Shown here in pieces: positions 25,185-34,599 of a DNA stretch of 64,000 nt; position 1 is the stretch's first letter; every line of letters starts with the position of its first letter. The position numbers and the translations under genes are program-made. Below the pieces are notes generated by a model that worked only from the letters and a program-made list of their open reading frames with translations, searched no databases and was not told where the DNA came from. Source of the stretch: Bog-950 sp964423405 (GTDB lineage Bacteria > Bacteroidota > Bacteroidia > Chitinophagales > LD1). The stretch lies in contig CAYREY010000001.1 of NCBI GenBank assembly GCA_964423405.1, positions 62,001 to 126,000 on the forward strand, read 5' to 3'.

Positions 25185-25562
25185 ATGAACTTAAAAATTA
25201 AAGCTGTAAACGACGCCCTGTACGCTGCCAACAAACATCCGCAATTTGGCCCCGGCGATAACATTACCGTATCTTATAAAATTACCGAAGGTAACAAAGA
25301 GCGTATCCAGGAGTTCCGTGGAGACGTGATTCAGGTTCGTGGCGAAGGCGCTACCAAAATGTTTACCGTTCGTAAAATGAGCAATGGTGTAGGTGTAGAG
25401 CGTGTATTCCCTCTGCTTTCTCCATTTGTAGATAGCATTACTGTAAACAAAATTGGCCGTGTACGCCGTGCTAAACTGTTCTACCAGCGTAAGCGTAGTG
25501 GTAAAGCAAGCCGTATTCAGGAAAAACGTATGGCTGAAGAAACTACAACTGCTGCTGAATAA
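25185..25562 (+). CDS. rplS: 50S ribosomal protein L19
   Basis: 125 residues with the L19 pattern: FGPGDNITVSYKITEGNKERIQ, then EFRGDVIQVRGEG, FTVRKMSNGVGVERVFP and the C-terminal basic KIGRVRRAKLFYQRKRSGKA. Last gene of the operon, followed by a strong terminator at 25586. Confidence 0.97.
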   Translation: MNLKIKAVNDALYAANKHPQFGPGDNITVSYKITEGNKERIQEFRGDVIQVRGEGATKMFTVRKMSNGVGVERVFPLLSPFVDSITVNKIGRVRRAKLFYQRKRSGKASRIQEKRMAEETTTAAE

Positions 25563-25585
25563 GCAATATCTGTATATGACTTATA

Positions 25586-25616
25586 AAAAAGCTCCGTTCA
25601 ATGAACGGAGCTTTTT
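25586..25616 (+). terminator. Terminator of the rpsP-rplS operon
   Basis: 15-bp perfect arms AAAAAGCTCCGTTCA / TGAACGGAGCTTTTT with a single-base centre, then GTTTTT. Confidence 0.9.
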
Positions 25617-25637
25617 GTTTTTATGACTTACAATCAA

Positions 25638-26393
25638 TTATCTGCTACCAAGATTGTGTTCTTTAATATCAAAGTAGCAACCAGAGCAAACCAGTTTTAT
25701 TTTAGCAAATGCCTCTGACCTATCATTCCATTCACCTTCTTTCAACCTCTCGACTTCGCAGTCATTACACCATGCCTGAAAGCTATCGCCAGGCTCCAAT
25801 AACATATCAGGTGATGAATCAAAAGCCTCGTTAAACCCATTTTTTGTATGCGTATTTAAGTGCTGACAAATAAATGAGGCCCACCCTGCACTATGAGTAT
25901 TGCACTCTACTACGTTCTCTATCATTAAATTTGCATACTGTTCACTAACTTCCTCTAACAGCAACATATATGTATGCAGGTTATCAGAAGAAACTCTATA
26001 TGCAGCTTTCGCATGAAGAAGTTTTGCAGCTATAGCCGTAAAATTCCATCCCATGTATTCATCGGCTTGTAAAAGCCCGGTACATAGTTCATCTATCTTG
26101 TTATCGTGACCAAATTGCTGCACTTTATGCACAGGTAACTTTACTCTTGCAGAAATATTAGGGTTATCCCACGACCATTTCCAAGTATTACTTCTGGTTG
26201 AAAAAGTACCTACAAGCAGGTAGTTAAAATATAGCTTAGCATTACCCTTTTGTAAGTAAAATACACCTGCATCCTGTACTTGGTGCCAGTCTTCATACCA
26301 ATCTAATCCGTAGTTCAGCTTAAACCTATCCTGAAGTATTTCCAGTTCCTCACAACACTTATCTGCAAACGTACGGTACTCGTTAACTGTCAT
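25638..26393 (-). CDS. DUF6882-like protein with C-terminal zinc ribbon
   Basis: 251 residues, no signal peptide. The stretch GTFSTRSNTWKWSWDNPNI near residue 63 resembles the DUF6882 core. The C-terminus holds two CxxC pairs (WCNDC about 208-212 and CSGC about 234-237) spaced like a zinc ribbon. Its role is unknown. The two halves may be a fusion; I have not seen that pairing described. Convergent with the ribosomal operon. Confidence 0.65.
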   Translation of the reverse strand: MTVNEYRTFADKCCEELEILQDRFKLNYGLDWYEDWHQVQDAGVFYLQKGNAKLYFNYLLVGTFSTRSNTWKWSWDNPNISARVKLPVHKVQQFGHDNKIDELCTGLLQADEYMGWNFTAIAAKLLHAKAAYRVSSDNLHTYMLLLEEVSEQYANLMIENVVECNTHSAGWASFICQHLNTHTKNGFNEAFDSSPDMLLEPGDSFQAWCNDCEVERLKEGEWNDRSEAFAKIKLVCSGCYFDIKEHNLGSR

Positions 26394-26411
26394 TATAAGT
26401 GGCTGATTTGA

Positions 26412-26828
26412 TTATAAAAAGTCTCTGGTCCTTAATTTTCTTTCGCCTTTCTTTTGTGAGTGCAGGCGTTTGTTTTTGCGTATATCTTCCTTAATTGCTT
26501 TAGGCACGGTGGTGGGTATACGCTTCTTTTCAGGTTCAAAGGCCTTTTGCAGCATGGTATAAAACTTGGCAATTACATGCTCTTTATTAGCACCCTGCGA
26601 GCGGTGCTGGCTGCTACACAGGCTGAATATACCGTCATCGTTAATACGGTTAACCCATTTTTTAGCAAACTTCTCCTTTTCAGCATCGGTTAGTATGGCC
26701 GATTTATGTACATCAAAAAGCAGTTCTACCTTCGTTTCGGTTTTGTTTACATGCTGCCCTCCTGCCCCACCGCTACGCGATGTGCGGAAGGTCATTTCAC
26801 TCTCCAGATTTCTTTTCTTCAGGTTCAT
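26412..26828 (-). CDS. arfB: Peptidyl-tRNA hydrolase ArfB (ribosome rescue)
   Basis: Releases peptides from ribosomes stalled without a stop codon. Start chosen at the internal ATG (26828, MNLKKRNLESE), which matches family N-termini; the upstream 25 codons are not conserved-looking. The catalytic GGQ is at residues 23-25 inside SGGAGGQHVNKTETKVEL, and the C-terminus is a basic tail (RKNKRLHSQKKGERKLRTRDFL region) that in this family enters the mRNA channel. 138 residues, as expected, and lacking the codon-recognition domain of RF1/RF2. Confidence 0.93.
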   Translation of the reverse strand: MNLKKRNLESEMTFRTSRSGGAGGQHVNKTETKVELLFDVHKSAILTDAEKEKFAKKWVNRINDDGIFSLCSSQHRSQGANKEHVIAKFYTMLQKAFEPEKKRIPTTVPKAIKEDIRKNKRLHSQKKGERKLRTRDFL

Positions 26829-27001
26829 TCCGCAAAGATTATGAAAATAAACGGAGCATACCTTGTTAGCATTATCATGTGTTGCAACGGGTAACTCAAA
26901 CAATAAAATTTGCTATTGTTTTGCAAGACAAAAAACAACCTCTATTTTACGGTCTCTTTTCAACCCCGGCAGTTTTATCACACTTTAAACAGTTTTAGTA
27001 A

Positions 27002-28765
27002 ATGGCAAAAAAATTACTTGCTGCTGTATTGGTATTTATAGCAACTTACACACAAGCACAGTATTGTGGTAACTCGGGAACGTATCAGTGTACTACATCG
27101 GCACTGGCACAGCCCTGGCTTACCCCTCACCCCGATTCGCTACCGGCCTTTGTAAACGGGCAGCCGGCCAACACCACTATTTTCTTTAAAAATTTCAACA
27201 CCGTATATTTTGGCGGAGGGTATTACACTGTAAACTCGCTGCGTATAGACACGGTAGATAACCTGCCACCCGGACTATGCTGGGCCAGCAACAAACCCAA
27301 CAATACCTACGCTAACCAGGAGAGCGGCTGTATACAGGTAAGCGGTGTACCCTGTGGCCCTACCGGCCAATACAAAATGCGGATAATTGTAACCGTTGAC
27401 CTGGGTTTTGGTAATGCGCAGGTAGATGCCGACCAGGCAGGATTAAAGTATTATGTACGCCTTAAAAACAGCAGCGATGCCGATACACCGGTAGATAGTA
27501 CACAAACTGCAGCCAATGCCTTTATACCGTATGGCGGTAGTTGCGGCACACTACCGCTTAACGCATTTATTGGCAATAACACCAGCGTGTGCAGCGGCAG
27601 TATAGCCACCCTGCAACCCGCAGTAAGCGGCGGTACGGCACCTTATACATATGCATGGAGCGCAACAGGTAACACCCTTAGCTGCAACAACTGCGCTAAC
27701 CCATGGGCTACTATTACCCAAAACAGCAGCTTTACCGTTACTGTAACCGATGCCAATAACAATACTGTAACCGATACCATTAGCTACACGGTAACAGGTG
27801 GGGCCAACAACTTTGTGGTAACTGCCGGTGGCGCTACTACTTTTTGCCAGGGCAGTACCGTACAGCTAAGTGGTAGCAGTGGCGGTTCATACAGTTACCA
27901 ATGGCTGAAAGATAATGCAAACATTGCCGGGGCAACCAGCCTGCAACTTACCGCCGGCAGCGGTGGCAACTACCGGTTGCTGTATTACAACAACCTGTGC
28001 TATGCTACCAGCAATATTGTAAACATTACTACCCTGCAGGCACCCAATGCTGTAGCAACAGCACAGCCTGCCACTGCCTGCACCGGTGATACCATTACAC
28101 TTAGCGCACAGGCCGACACCACTATTAACCAGTACCAGTGGTTATTTAATAATAGTACAGCCGGCACTAACAACACGTTTGATGCTACCGCTGCCGGTGT
28201 GTATAAACTGGTGCTAAAAAACACGTCCGATTGCTATGATACTACTACTATAACTATTGCATTTAAAGCACTGCCACAGGTAAGCCTTAGTGGCAATGCC
28301 GATACAGCCTGTACTAACAGTAGTATAATAGCACTAAGTGGTGGTGTACCAGCAGGCGGTACATACAGCGGACCCGGGGTAACCGGCAGTTCTTTTAACG
28401 CAGCACAAGCCGGTGCAGGCATACATGCTATTACCTACGCTTACACCGACACTGCCGGTTGTAGCAACAATGCTAACGAAACAATAGTGGTAGATGTATG
28501 TGCCGGCATTAACGATTTAGCGGCTCAGCAGCTATTGCTGTATCCTAACCCTGCCACTACACTGGTAACCATAACAGGTAACGCCATTAACAATACGGCT
28601 ACGCTGCAGGTTGCTGATGCCACAGGAAAAACGGTAAGCGTACCTTACACTATAACCGACACATTAATTACTGCCGATGTACAACTACTTGCCAAAGGAC
28701 TATATTACTTAACCATAAAAACAAACTACACTACTACACAAACAGTTTTGATGAAAGCCAATTGA
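27002..28765 (+). CDS. T9SS-secreted protein with Ig/PKD-like repeats
   Basis: 587 residues. Signal peptide to about residue 20, then a Cys-containing N-terminal domain (about 20-190), a set of Ig-like repeats each starting with a Cys-containing strand (VCSG, FCQG, ACTG, ACTN), and a C-terminal T9SS type A sorting domain beginning LLYPNPATTLVTITG near residue 513 and ending in the usual Lys-rich strand. Exported across the outer membrane and attached to the surface or released. Ligand unknown. Confidence 0.88.
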   Translation: MAKKLLAAVLVFIATYTQAQYCGNSGTYQCTTSALAQPWLTPHPDSLPAFVNGQPANTTIFFKNFNTVYFGGGYYTVNSLRIDTVDNLPPGLCWASNKPNNTYANQESGCIQVSGVPCGPTGQYKMRIIVTVDLGFGNAQVDADQAGLKYYVRLKNSSDADTPVDSTQTAANAFIPYGGSCGTLPLNAFIGNNTSVCSGSIATLQPAVSGGTAPYTYAWSATGNTLSCNNCANPWATITQNSSFTVTVTDANNNTVTDTISYTVTGGANNFVVTAGGATTFCQGSTVQLSGSSGGSYSYQWLKDNANIAGATSLQLTAGSGGNYRLLYYNNLCYATSNIVNITTLQAPNAVATAQPATACTGDTITLSAQADTTINQYQWLFNNSTAGTNNTFDATAAGVYKLVLKNTSDCYDTTTITIAFKALPQVSLSGNADTACTNSSIIALSGGVPAGGTYSGPGVTGSSFNAAQAGAGIHAITYAYTDTAGCSNNANETIVVDVCAGINDLAAQQLLLYPNPATTLVTITGNAINNTATLQVADATGKTVSVPYTITDTLITADVQLLAKGLYYLTIKTNYTTTQTVLMKAN

Positions 28766-28879
28766 CCCTAGTGAAATACACAACCAGCCGGATGCAGCTG
28801 CGGGCATACTACATGCATACCCTCCGTTACTGCAAACAGGTTGCGTACATTAAATTACTTACACCACCAAACTACAAAC

Positions 28880-29200
28880 ATGATTACCAAACAAATTTTA
28901 CTACCCTTGCTGGTGCTTTGTTTTGCATTGGAAGACTGCAATAAACTAAGCAAATGCAAACGCTATGTAGGCGATTATAACGACCGCAACCAGGTACTAT
29001 CTATTAAATACGATGGGGTAAACTTTACGCTGGAAGAAGCTGGCCAGGTGATACCCTGTAGCTGCACCAACGAAGGCACCCTACAGCTAAAAGGTACGGT
29101 AAGTACAATTATTTATCTTAGTGAAGACAGCACCGGGCGTAAGCGTTTTTGCTTTGCACAAGACACACTAAAAGAAGATTGTATTTATGCCCGCAAGTAA
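28880..29200 (+). CDS. Small secreted protein, possibly a lipoprotein
   Basis: Start chosen at the ATG at 28880 (MITKQILLPLLVLCFALEDC). A hydrophobic leader is followed by a Cys that might be a lipobox, though LEDC is a poor one. The 106-residue product has six cysteines, including a CSC pair, and no recognised domain. It follows the T9SS protein and ends just before a strong bidirectional terminator. Confidence 0.65.
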   Translation: MITKQILLPLLVLCFALEDCNKLSKCKRYVGDYNDRNQVLSIKYDGVNFTLEEAGQVIPCSCTNEGTLQLKGTVSTIIYLSEDSTGRKRFCFAQDTLKEDCIYARK

Positions 29201-29216
29201 TAAAGGCATACCAACT

Positions 29217-29253
29217 AAAACAAAACGGGCCCCGATGGGGCCCGTTTTGTTTT
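29217..29253. terminator. Bidirectional terminator
   Basis: 17-bp perfect stem AAAACAAAACGGGCCCC / GGGGCCCGTTTTGTTTT with a GAT loop, between convergent genes. Confidence 0.92.
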
Positions 29254-29268
29254 TATAAAAAGTATGAC

Positions 29269-32200
29269 TTATCTGACTAATGTAACGTTGCCCGACTTTT
29301 GAATAGAGCTGCCGTTAGAGCAAATTCCACTAACTACATAAACGTAGGTGGCTACGTCGGCCGATTTGCCGTAAGGGCCATTACCATCCCAGCCATCGTT
29401 CAGGTTAGCGGTTTCAAAAACCAGTTTACCCCAACGGTCGTAAACACGGAAGAAATCGAGCTTACGAAGGCCTATACCGCGAACTAAAAGAACATCGTTC
29501 AATCCATCGCCATTAGGTGTAAACGTGTTAGGTATGTATATCGATTCCGGATCGCAATCTATTACCCGTATTTTTACCGAGTCTACCCCTGGGCAGCCAT
29601 ACTGGTTGGTAGCGGTTACATATACTATTTGATTTTGCGTAGCTGTAAGGTATGGCCTGCGGCAGTCAACACAGTTCATAGAATCTACCGGAGTCCACAG
29701 GTACGATACATCATCGGGCGAAGAAGCATACAACTGTATCCGGGTGCCCGGTGTTACCGTTTGATCATCGCCGGCCTGCACTACAGGGTTTGGTGCAATT
29801 GTTAGGTGCAATACTTCTGTATCGGGTATACAGGTAGAGCTACGTATAATAACAGTGTAGGTATAATCGCCCGGTGGCGGTGCCACTACAGGGTCCTGGA
29901 TATTAGGTGCGTTCAGGAAAGTGGGCGGGGTCCAGGTATAAGAGGTATCGTTGTAAGAGGCCTGGTATACCGACAGATCGAGCGGCAACACACCTGCTTC
30001 GCACAACAGCGTGTCTGTTATGTTCAACTCAGCCTCTACCTTATCAATTACATATACACGTACCTGCCGCGATATTGTACATCCGGTGCTGTTACCACCG
30101 GTAACACGATAAACAGCACTATCGGGCGGAAATACCTTGGGGTTAACCGAGTTGGTATCGTCTATAAACAGGTTTGGGGTCCATGTAGCAGCAGTTACGT
30201 TAGGCCCGGCACTTAATTGCAGGGTATCGCCCAAACAAATACGGAACGAAATACCCGGGAATATAGGAGGCAGCTTATCTACATTCACCCGAATTGTATC
30301 GCTGGCCACACAACCAATATTGGTAGTAGCAGTTACATATAAAGTAAGCGTATCGGGTGCTGAGCAGATTACACTTTTGCAGGTATCGCAATCGAGGTAG
30401 GTAGGTGATGGTGACGAGGTCCAGGTAAAATGATCGCCAAACTCAGACTCCAGCCTTACATAGTTTCCTTTACAAACGGTAGTATCATCTGGTAGGTTAG
30501 GATAAGGAATAATACCCACCACAATAGTATCTACCGGGTACGATACCACACAGCCCACGCTATCGGTAAGTGTAAACACCGGATAATAGTTACCGGCCAG
30601 GGTGTACTCATGGCTTAAGTTAACCGTATCATTCAGTACCATACCATCACCCAGATCGAGCGTACTGCTAACGGTAGATTGTGTAGTACCGCTTATAGAA
30701 ATGGTAAGGGGCACACAACCACTATCGGGCGTGGCAGTAAAGTTACCAATTGGACCACGCACACGTATCATGTCTATATAAGTTGTTGTATCGCGGCAGC
30801 CTGACGAATCATAGGCAATAAGTGTAACATCATAATCGCCGGGGAAAAAGTAAACATGCAGCGGCTGAAAAGCTGTACTGGTATCGCCATCGCCAAAGTG
30901 CCACTCCCACATCAAATCGGTACGGTTAGTACTATTAAAAAACTGAACCGGGAAAGGTGGGCAAGGAGCAAAACTGGTGGTTACAAAAAAGTCGGCTGAC
31001 GGTGTATCTACATTCACAGCATTAACCAACGTAAATGTATCGGGACAGTTAGTAGCATACGTGTACACAATAAGTGTTACTGTATAGCTACCAGAAGCTG
31101 CATAGGCATGCGAAGGATTTTGCAGGGTGCTGGTGGTTCCATCGCCAAAATCCCAGAAAGCTGTATTGGCAGGTGTAACGTTGGTAAATTGCAGCGACTC
31201 GCCCGGACAGGCTATCGAATCAACTGTAAAGAAGGCATCCGGACGTTGTACGTTTATATCCACATTATCGAAATCGGTGCAACCATGATTATCGGTTAGT
31301 GTAAGTACCGCGGAATAAATACCCGGATTGACGTATGTATATGTTGGAGTGGCTACGCTATCTATGTCGCCGGTACCAAAATCCCAGCTCCAGCTAACTA
31401 TGGTACCCATAAAAACGGTACTAGTATCTCTTAAATTTACAGTCAGCGGATCGCAACCTACATATGGGTCGGCTACCGCAGCGGCGATAATACCGTAGGC
31501 AGTAATGTAGGCTGTTTTAACCAGTGTATCGGGGCATTGGCCGCCGGGGTTGGTTATAAGGGTAACATCGTACAAGCCGGGTACCGTGTAAGTGTGTACA
31601 GGGTTTTGGGTGGTTGCAAAACTACCATCGCCAAACTCCCATCGCCAGCCTTGTGCCAGTGCCGACTCATCGGTAAAGGTTACCGCAAAAGCCGTACAGC
31701 CCACCGTGGTATCGGCGCTGAATGCTGTGCCTGCCGAACCAACCGGAATGCTTTGTTTCATGGAATCGACACAACCGGTGGTAGCATTGGTTACAACCAG
31801 GGTAATCTCATACACGTCAGTGCTGGGGAATACGTGTAAAGGGCTTTGCTGGGTACTGGAAGTCCCATCGCCAAAATCCCAGAACCAGGTTTCGGCCCCC
31901 TGCGAGGTATCGTTAAACTGTATAGTAGTGGGCAAAGTACAGTCGTAATCGAAATAAAACTGTGCCTTGGGCACTACTATCAATATATAATCTATCCGTT
32001 CGGTATCGGTACGGCAGCCTTCGTTTATTACTGTAAGGGTAACTGTGTACACACCAGTATCGGAGTAAGCATGTGTAGGGTCTTGCAACGTACTATTTAC
32101 ACCATCACCAAATTCCCACAGCCATAACGTGTTGTTATCAAAACCTTGTGTGTTATTAGTAAAGTTAACCGGCTGGTTTACGCACTGTACCAATGGGTCG

Positions 32201-33783
32201 CCCACAAAATCGGGAATAAGGGCATTACCCACCACTATATCATCACTCAGTACGGCACTATCAACACAACCACTGGCATCGGTTATTACCAATGTGGGCA
32301 GATAAGTACCTGAAACGGTGTAGTTGTGTTGCGGATTAGCACCACCGGCAATAGGCGAGTTATCACCAAAGTTCCATTGATACGATACGATAGGTACATC
32401 GGATGAACTGTTATTGGTAAACCGTACGAGCATCGGCGTGCAACCTTCAAACGAATCGACGGTAAAAGCTGCATTAATTTGCCCTACACCAATATAATTG
32501 GTTTGTGTAACTACGTTGGTACAGCCCTGTCCGTTGGCAATAGACAAACTAACTGTGTAATTACCGGGTGTGTTGTAAGTATGTGAGGGATTGGCAAGTG
32601 TAGATGAATCGCCATCGCCGAAATACCACATGTAACTTACACCACCCATAGCCGTGTTAGAAAAGTTTACTGAAAGCGGGGCCGAGCAACTGGATGTATC
32701 GCTGGCGGCAAAAGTATAGTTGATAGGGGTTGTAATATTAATGGGAACCAGCTGGGTATAGGTATTTGAACAGTTGTTGTAAGTAGCGGTAAGCGATACG
32801 GTATAATTACCGGGTGCGCTATAGCTGTGAGTAGGGTTTTGAAGTGTAGAAGTTCCTCCATCACCAAAATCCCAACTCCATGATGTAGCATAGTTTGAAC
32901 TGTCGTAAAACTGAATAGGCAGGCCTGCACAGCCGCTGTTGCTTTCGGCCACAAAATCGGCCTGCATTACGGTTACCTCTATCAGGCCGGTATCGGTAGC
33001 CTGGCAACCAAAGGCATCGGTTACAATTAAGATGGGGTTCCAGATACCGTTTGCGTAGCTATTGTTGGGATTTTGCAATGCCGAGGTATTACCATCGCCA
33101 AAAAACCAGGCAAAGGATACTGCACCGTTAGGCGACGACCCTGCACCTGTAAAGCTTACGTTAAGCGGCGCTGTACACGACTGAGAAGGATTGGCGGTAA
33201 GTGTAGCCGTGGGGCCGGGGCCAATAGTTACAAAATTAGGTATAGTACGGCTGGTTTGACAACCGTTCTGATCGCGGGCTATAAGGGTAATAGCAAAAGT
33301 ACCTATGTTGGGAAAACAGTGCGACACGTTATAGCCAGACTGTGGCAAGCTACCATCGCCAAAATCCCATACATACTCAGCTACCGGGCTTTCGCCGGGT
33401 ATGGTTTGGTTAATAAAGTTAACGGTGTGGCAGGGCGAGGCACAACCATTGGTGCTGTTAGCAGCCGTAAAGTTAGGCGCTGCCGGTTGAAACACCCTAA
33501 TCTGCTGGGTTTGCGTATCGCACTGGCTGCCGTTACATGCCGTTAGCAGCACGTTATATATACCGGGCTGCGAAAATGTGGCGGTAGGGTTAGCCAGCGT
33601 AGAAGTGTTGCTGTTATCGAACTCCCAGTTATAGGTGGTTGCACCCGTAGACTGGTTAGTAAACGACACCACCAATGGGGGACAGCCAAACAGCAGCGAT
33701 GGTGTAAACTGTGCTGTAACCTGCGCCATGGCCCCTTCATGCCACAGAAACAGGATTGCTAAAAGAGTAATAATCCTTCTCAC
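29269..33783 (-). CDS. Giant PKD-repeat surface protein with T9SS type B domain
   Basis: 1504 residues starting with GTG (33781-33783) and a signal peptide (about 1-20). I count about 13 PKD domains by their WxFGDG-type motif, from YNWEFDN near the N-terminus to STLDLGDG near residue 1080; two further Ig-like domains follow, then the gliding-motility-associated C-terminal domain (IPNTFTPNGDGLNDVL, YDRWGKLVFE, DGWDGNGPYGK), which is the T9SS type B sorting signal. Such proteins act as surface adhesins or stalk proteins. It is monocistronic, with a 379-bp divergent upstream region. Confidence 0.93.
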   Translation of the reverse strand: MRRIITLLAILFLWHEGAMAQVTAQFTPSLLFGCPPLVVSFTNQSTGATTYNWEFDNSNTSTLANPTATFSQPGIYNVLLTACNGSQCDTQTQQIRVFQPAAPNFTAANSTNGCASPCHTVNFINQTIPGESPVAEYVWDFGDGSLPQSGYNVSHCFPNIGTFAITLIARDQNGCQTSRTIPNFVTIGPGPTATLTANPSQSCTAPLNVSFTGAGSSPNGAVSFAWFFGDGNTSALQNPNNSYANGIWNPILIVTDAFGCQATDTGLIEVTVMQADFVAESNSGCAGLPIQFYDSSNYATSWSWDFGDGGTSTLQNPTHSYSAPGNYTVSLTATYNNCSNTYTQLVPINITTPINYTFAASDTSSCSAPLSVNFSNTAMGGVSYMWYFGDGDSSTLANPSHTYNTPGNYTVSLSIANGQGCTNVVTQTNYIGVGQINAAFTVDSFEGCTPMLVRFTNNSSSDVPIVSYQWNFGDNSPIAGGANPQHNYTVSGTYLPTLVITDASGCVDSAVLSDDIVVGNALIPDFVGDPLVQCVNQPVNFTNNTQGFDNNTLWLWEFGDGVNSTLQDPTHAYSDTGVYTVTLTVINEGCRTDTERIDYILIVVPKAQFYFDYDCTLPTTIQFNDTSQGAETWFWDFGDGTSSTQQSPLHVFPSTDVYEITLVVTNATTGCVDSMKQSIPVGSAGTAFSADTTVGCTAFAVTFTDESALAQGWRWEFGDGSFATTQNPVHTYTVPGLYDVTLITNPGGQCPDTLVKTAYITAYGIIAAAVADPYVGCDPLTVNLRDTSTVFMGTIVSWSWDFGTGDIDSVATPTYTYVNPGIYSAVLTLTDNHGCTDFDNVDINVQRPDAFFTVDSIACPGESLQFTNVTPANTAFWDFGDGTTSTLQNPSHAYAASGSYTVTLIVYTYATNCPDTFTLVNAVNVDTPSADFFVTTSFAPCPPFPVQFFNSTNRTDLMWEWHFGDGDTSTAFQPLHVYFFPGDYDVTLIAYDSSGCRDTTTYIDMIRVRGPIGNFTATPDSGCVPLTISISGTTQSTVSSTLDLGDGMVLNDTVNLSHEYTLAGNYYPVFTLTDSVGCVVSYPVDTIVVGIIPYPNLPDDTTVCKGNYVRLESEFGDHFTWTSSPSPTYLDCDTCKSVICSAPDTLTLYVTATTNIGCVASDTIRVNVDKLPPIFPGISFRICLGDTLQLSAGPNVTAATWTPNLFIDDTNSVNPKVFPPDSAVYRVTGGNSTGCTISRQVRVYVIDKVEAELNITDTLLCEAGVLPLDLSVYQASYNDTSYTWTPPTFLNAPNIQDPVVAPPPGDYTYTVIIRSSTCIPDTEVLHLTIAPNPVVQAGDDQTVTPGTRIQLYASSPDDVSYLWTPVDSMNCVDCRRPYLTATQNQIVYVTATNQYGCPGVDSVKIRVIDCDPESIYIPNTFTPNGDGLNDVLLVRGIGLRKLDFFRVYDRWGKLVFETANLNDGWDGNGPYGKSADVATYVYVVSGICSNGSSIQKSGNVTLVR

Positions 33784-34162
33784 GTTAAGTTTGTTCGTTT
33801 TTAATGTAGATGCGGCACGCTATTGCATCTGTTGCATCTACGGTAAAACAATTCCTTCGGTTCCATTGTAATTAAACTGTACAAACATTCAAAATGTTTC
33901 ACCAAATGCAGCTTGTATTAGGGTAAAAAACAGGGAATAATTTGTACAACAACCACCTCACATAATAGCTACATGCAAGGTAACATAAACGCTGCAAAAC
34001 AGGCGGCGAAGTAGTAGCCTTTTACTAACATCAACCACTAGTATGTATAGCCAGATAAATAACCGGCACCGGCTGTTTGCCCCAACATTAATAACATAAA
34101 CCTACAAATGCGGCTCAAAAACGTATATTAGCTATATTGCAGTAGCATATATTTAAACACTT
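33784..34162. other. Divergent intergenic region, PKD protein / PepSY-like protein
   Basis: 379 bp without a gene, AT-rich. The likely leader of the PKD gene contains an 8-bp inverted repeat GTAGATGC (33806-33813) / GCATCTAC (33834-33841) with an extra GCATCTG inside. I see no convincing promoter pair. Confidence 0.45.
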
Positions 34163-34585
34163 ATGAGCAAATTAACAATTACTATAGCCGCCGTACTGGG
34201 GCTTACTTTTAACGTACTGGCCGGCGACGGCCCGGCTGCTGCCGAAAAAGCACTGGCGGCTACCTACCCCAAAGCAGAAGATATTGTTTGGAGCAAGGAA
34301 AGCGCCAACAACTACCAGGCAGCCTTTTTATACAGTGGCGTATATATGTGGGTTAATTATAACGAGGACGGCAAATGGCTTCAAACTAAAACAGCTATTT
34401 CACCTTCACAATTACCCAACCCGGTTACCGATTATGTGAAGAAAAACTACGGCACCAACGATATACTAACAGCAAAAAAAATTGAAAGGCCGGAAGCCGA
34501 TATTTTGCTGTACGAACTGGAGGTAAATTCAGCCAAGGCTAAAGTGAAAGTTATAGTAAACGAGCGCGGGGTACTGGTTAAATAA
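34163..34585 (+). CDS. PepSY-like periplasmic protein
   Basis: 140 residues with a signal peptide (cut near VLAG). The mature part follows the PepSY_like pattern (formerly DUF2874): TYPKAEDIVWSKESANNYQA, then VNYNEDGKWLQTKTAI and QLPNPVTDYVKKNYG. Usually periplasmic and of unknown function, often linked to regulation of secreted enzymes. The gene is convergent with, and only 14 bp from, the DUF5686 gene. Confidence 0.8.
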   Translation: MSKLTITIAAVLGLTFNVLAGDGPAAAEKALAATYPKAEDIVWSKESANNYQAAFLYSGVYMWVNYNEDGKWLQTKTAISPSQLPNPVTDYVKKNYGTNDILTAKKIERPEADILLYELEVNSAKAKVKVIVNERGVLVK

Positions 34586-34599
34586 AATACACCAGTTTA

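Noticed and set aside
29269..33783. Repeats at DNA level that might look like a CRISPR or tandem array
   Set aside because: They are in-frame PKD domains with varied spacing; there are no short identical direct repeats with unique spacers anywhere in the window.
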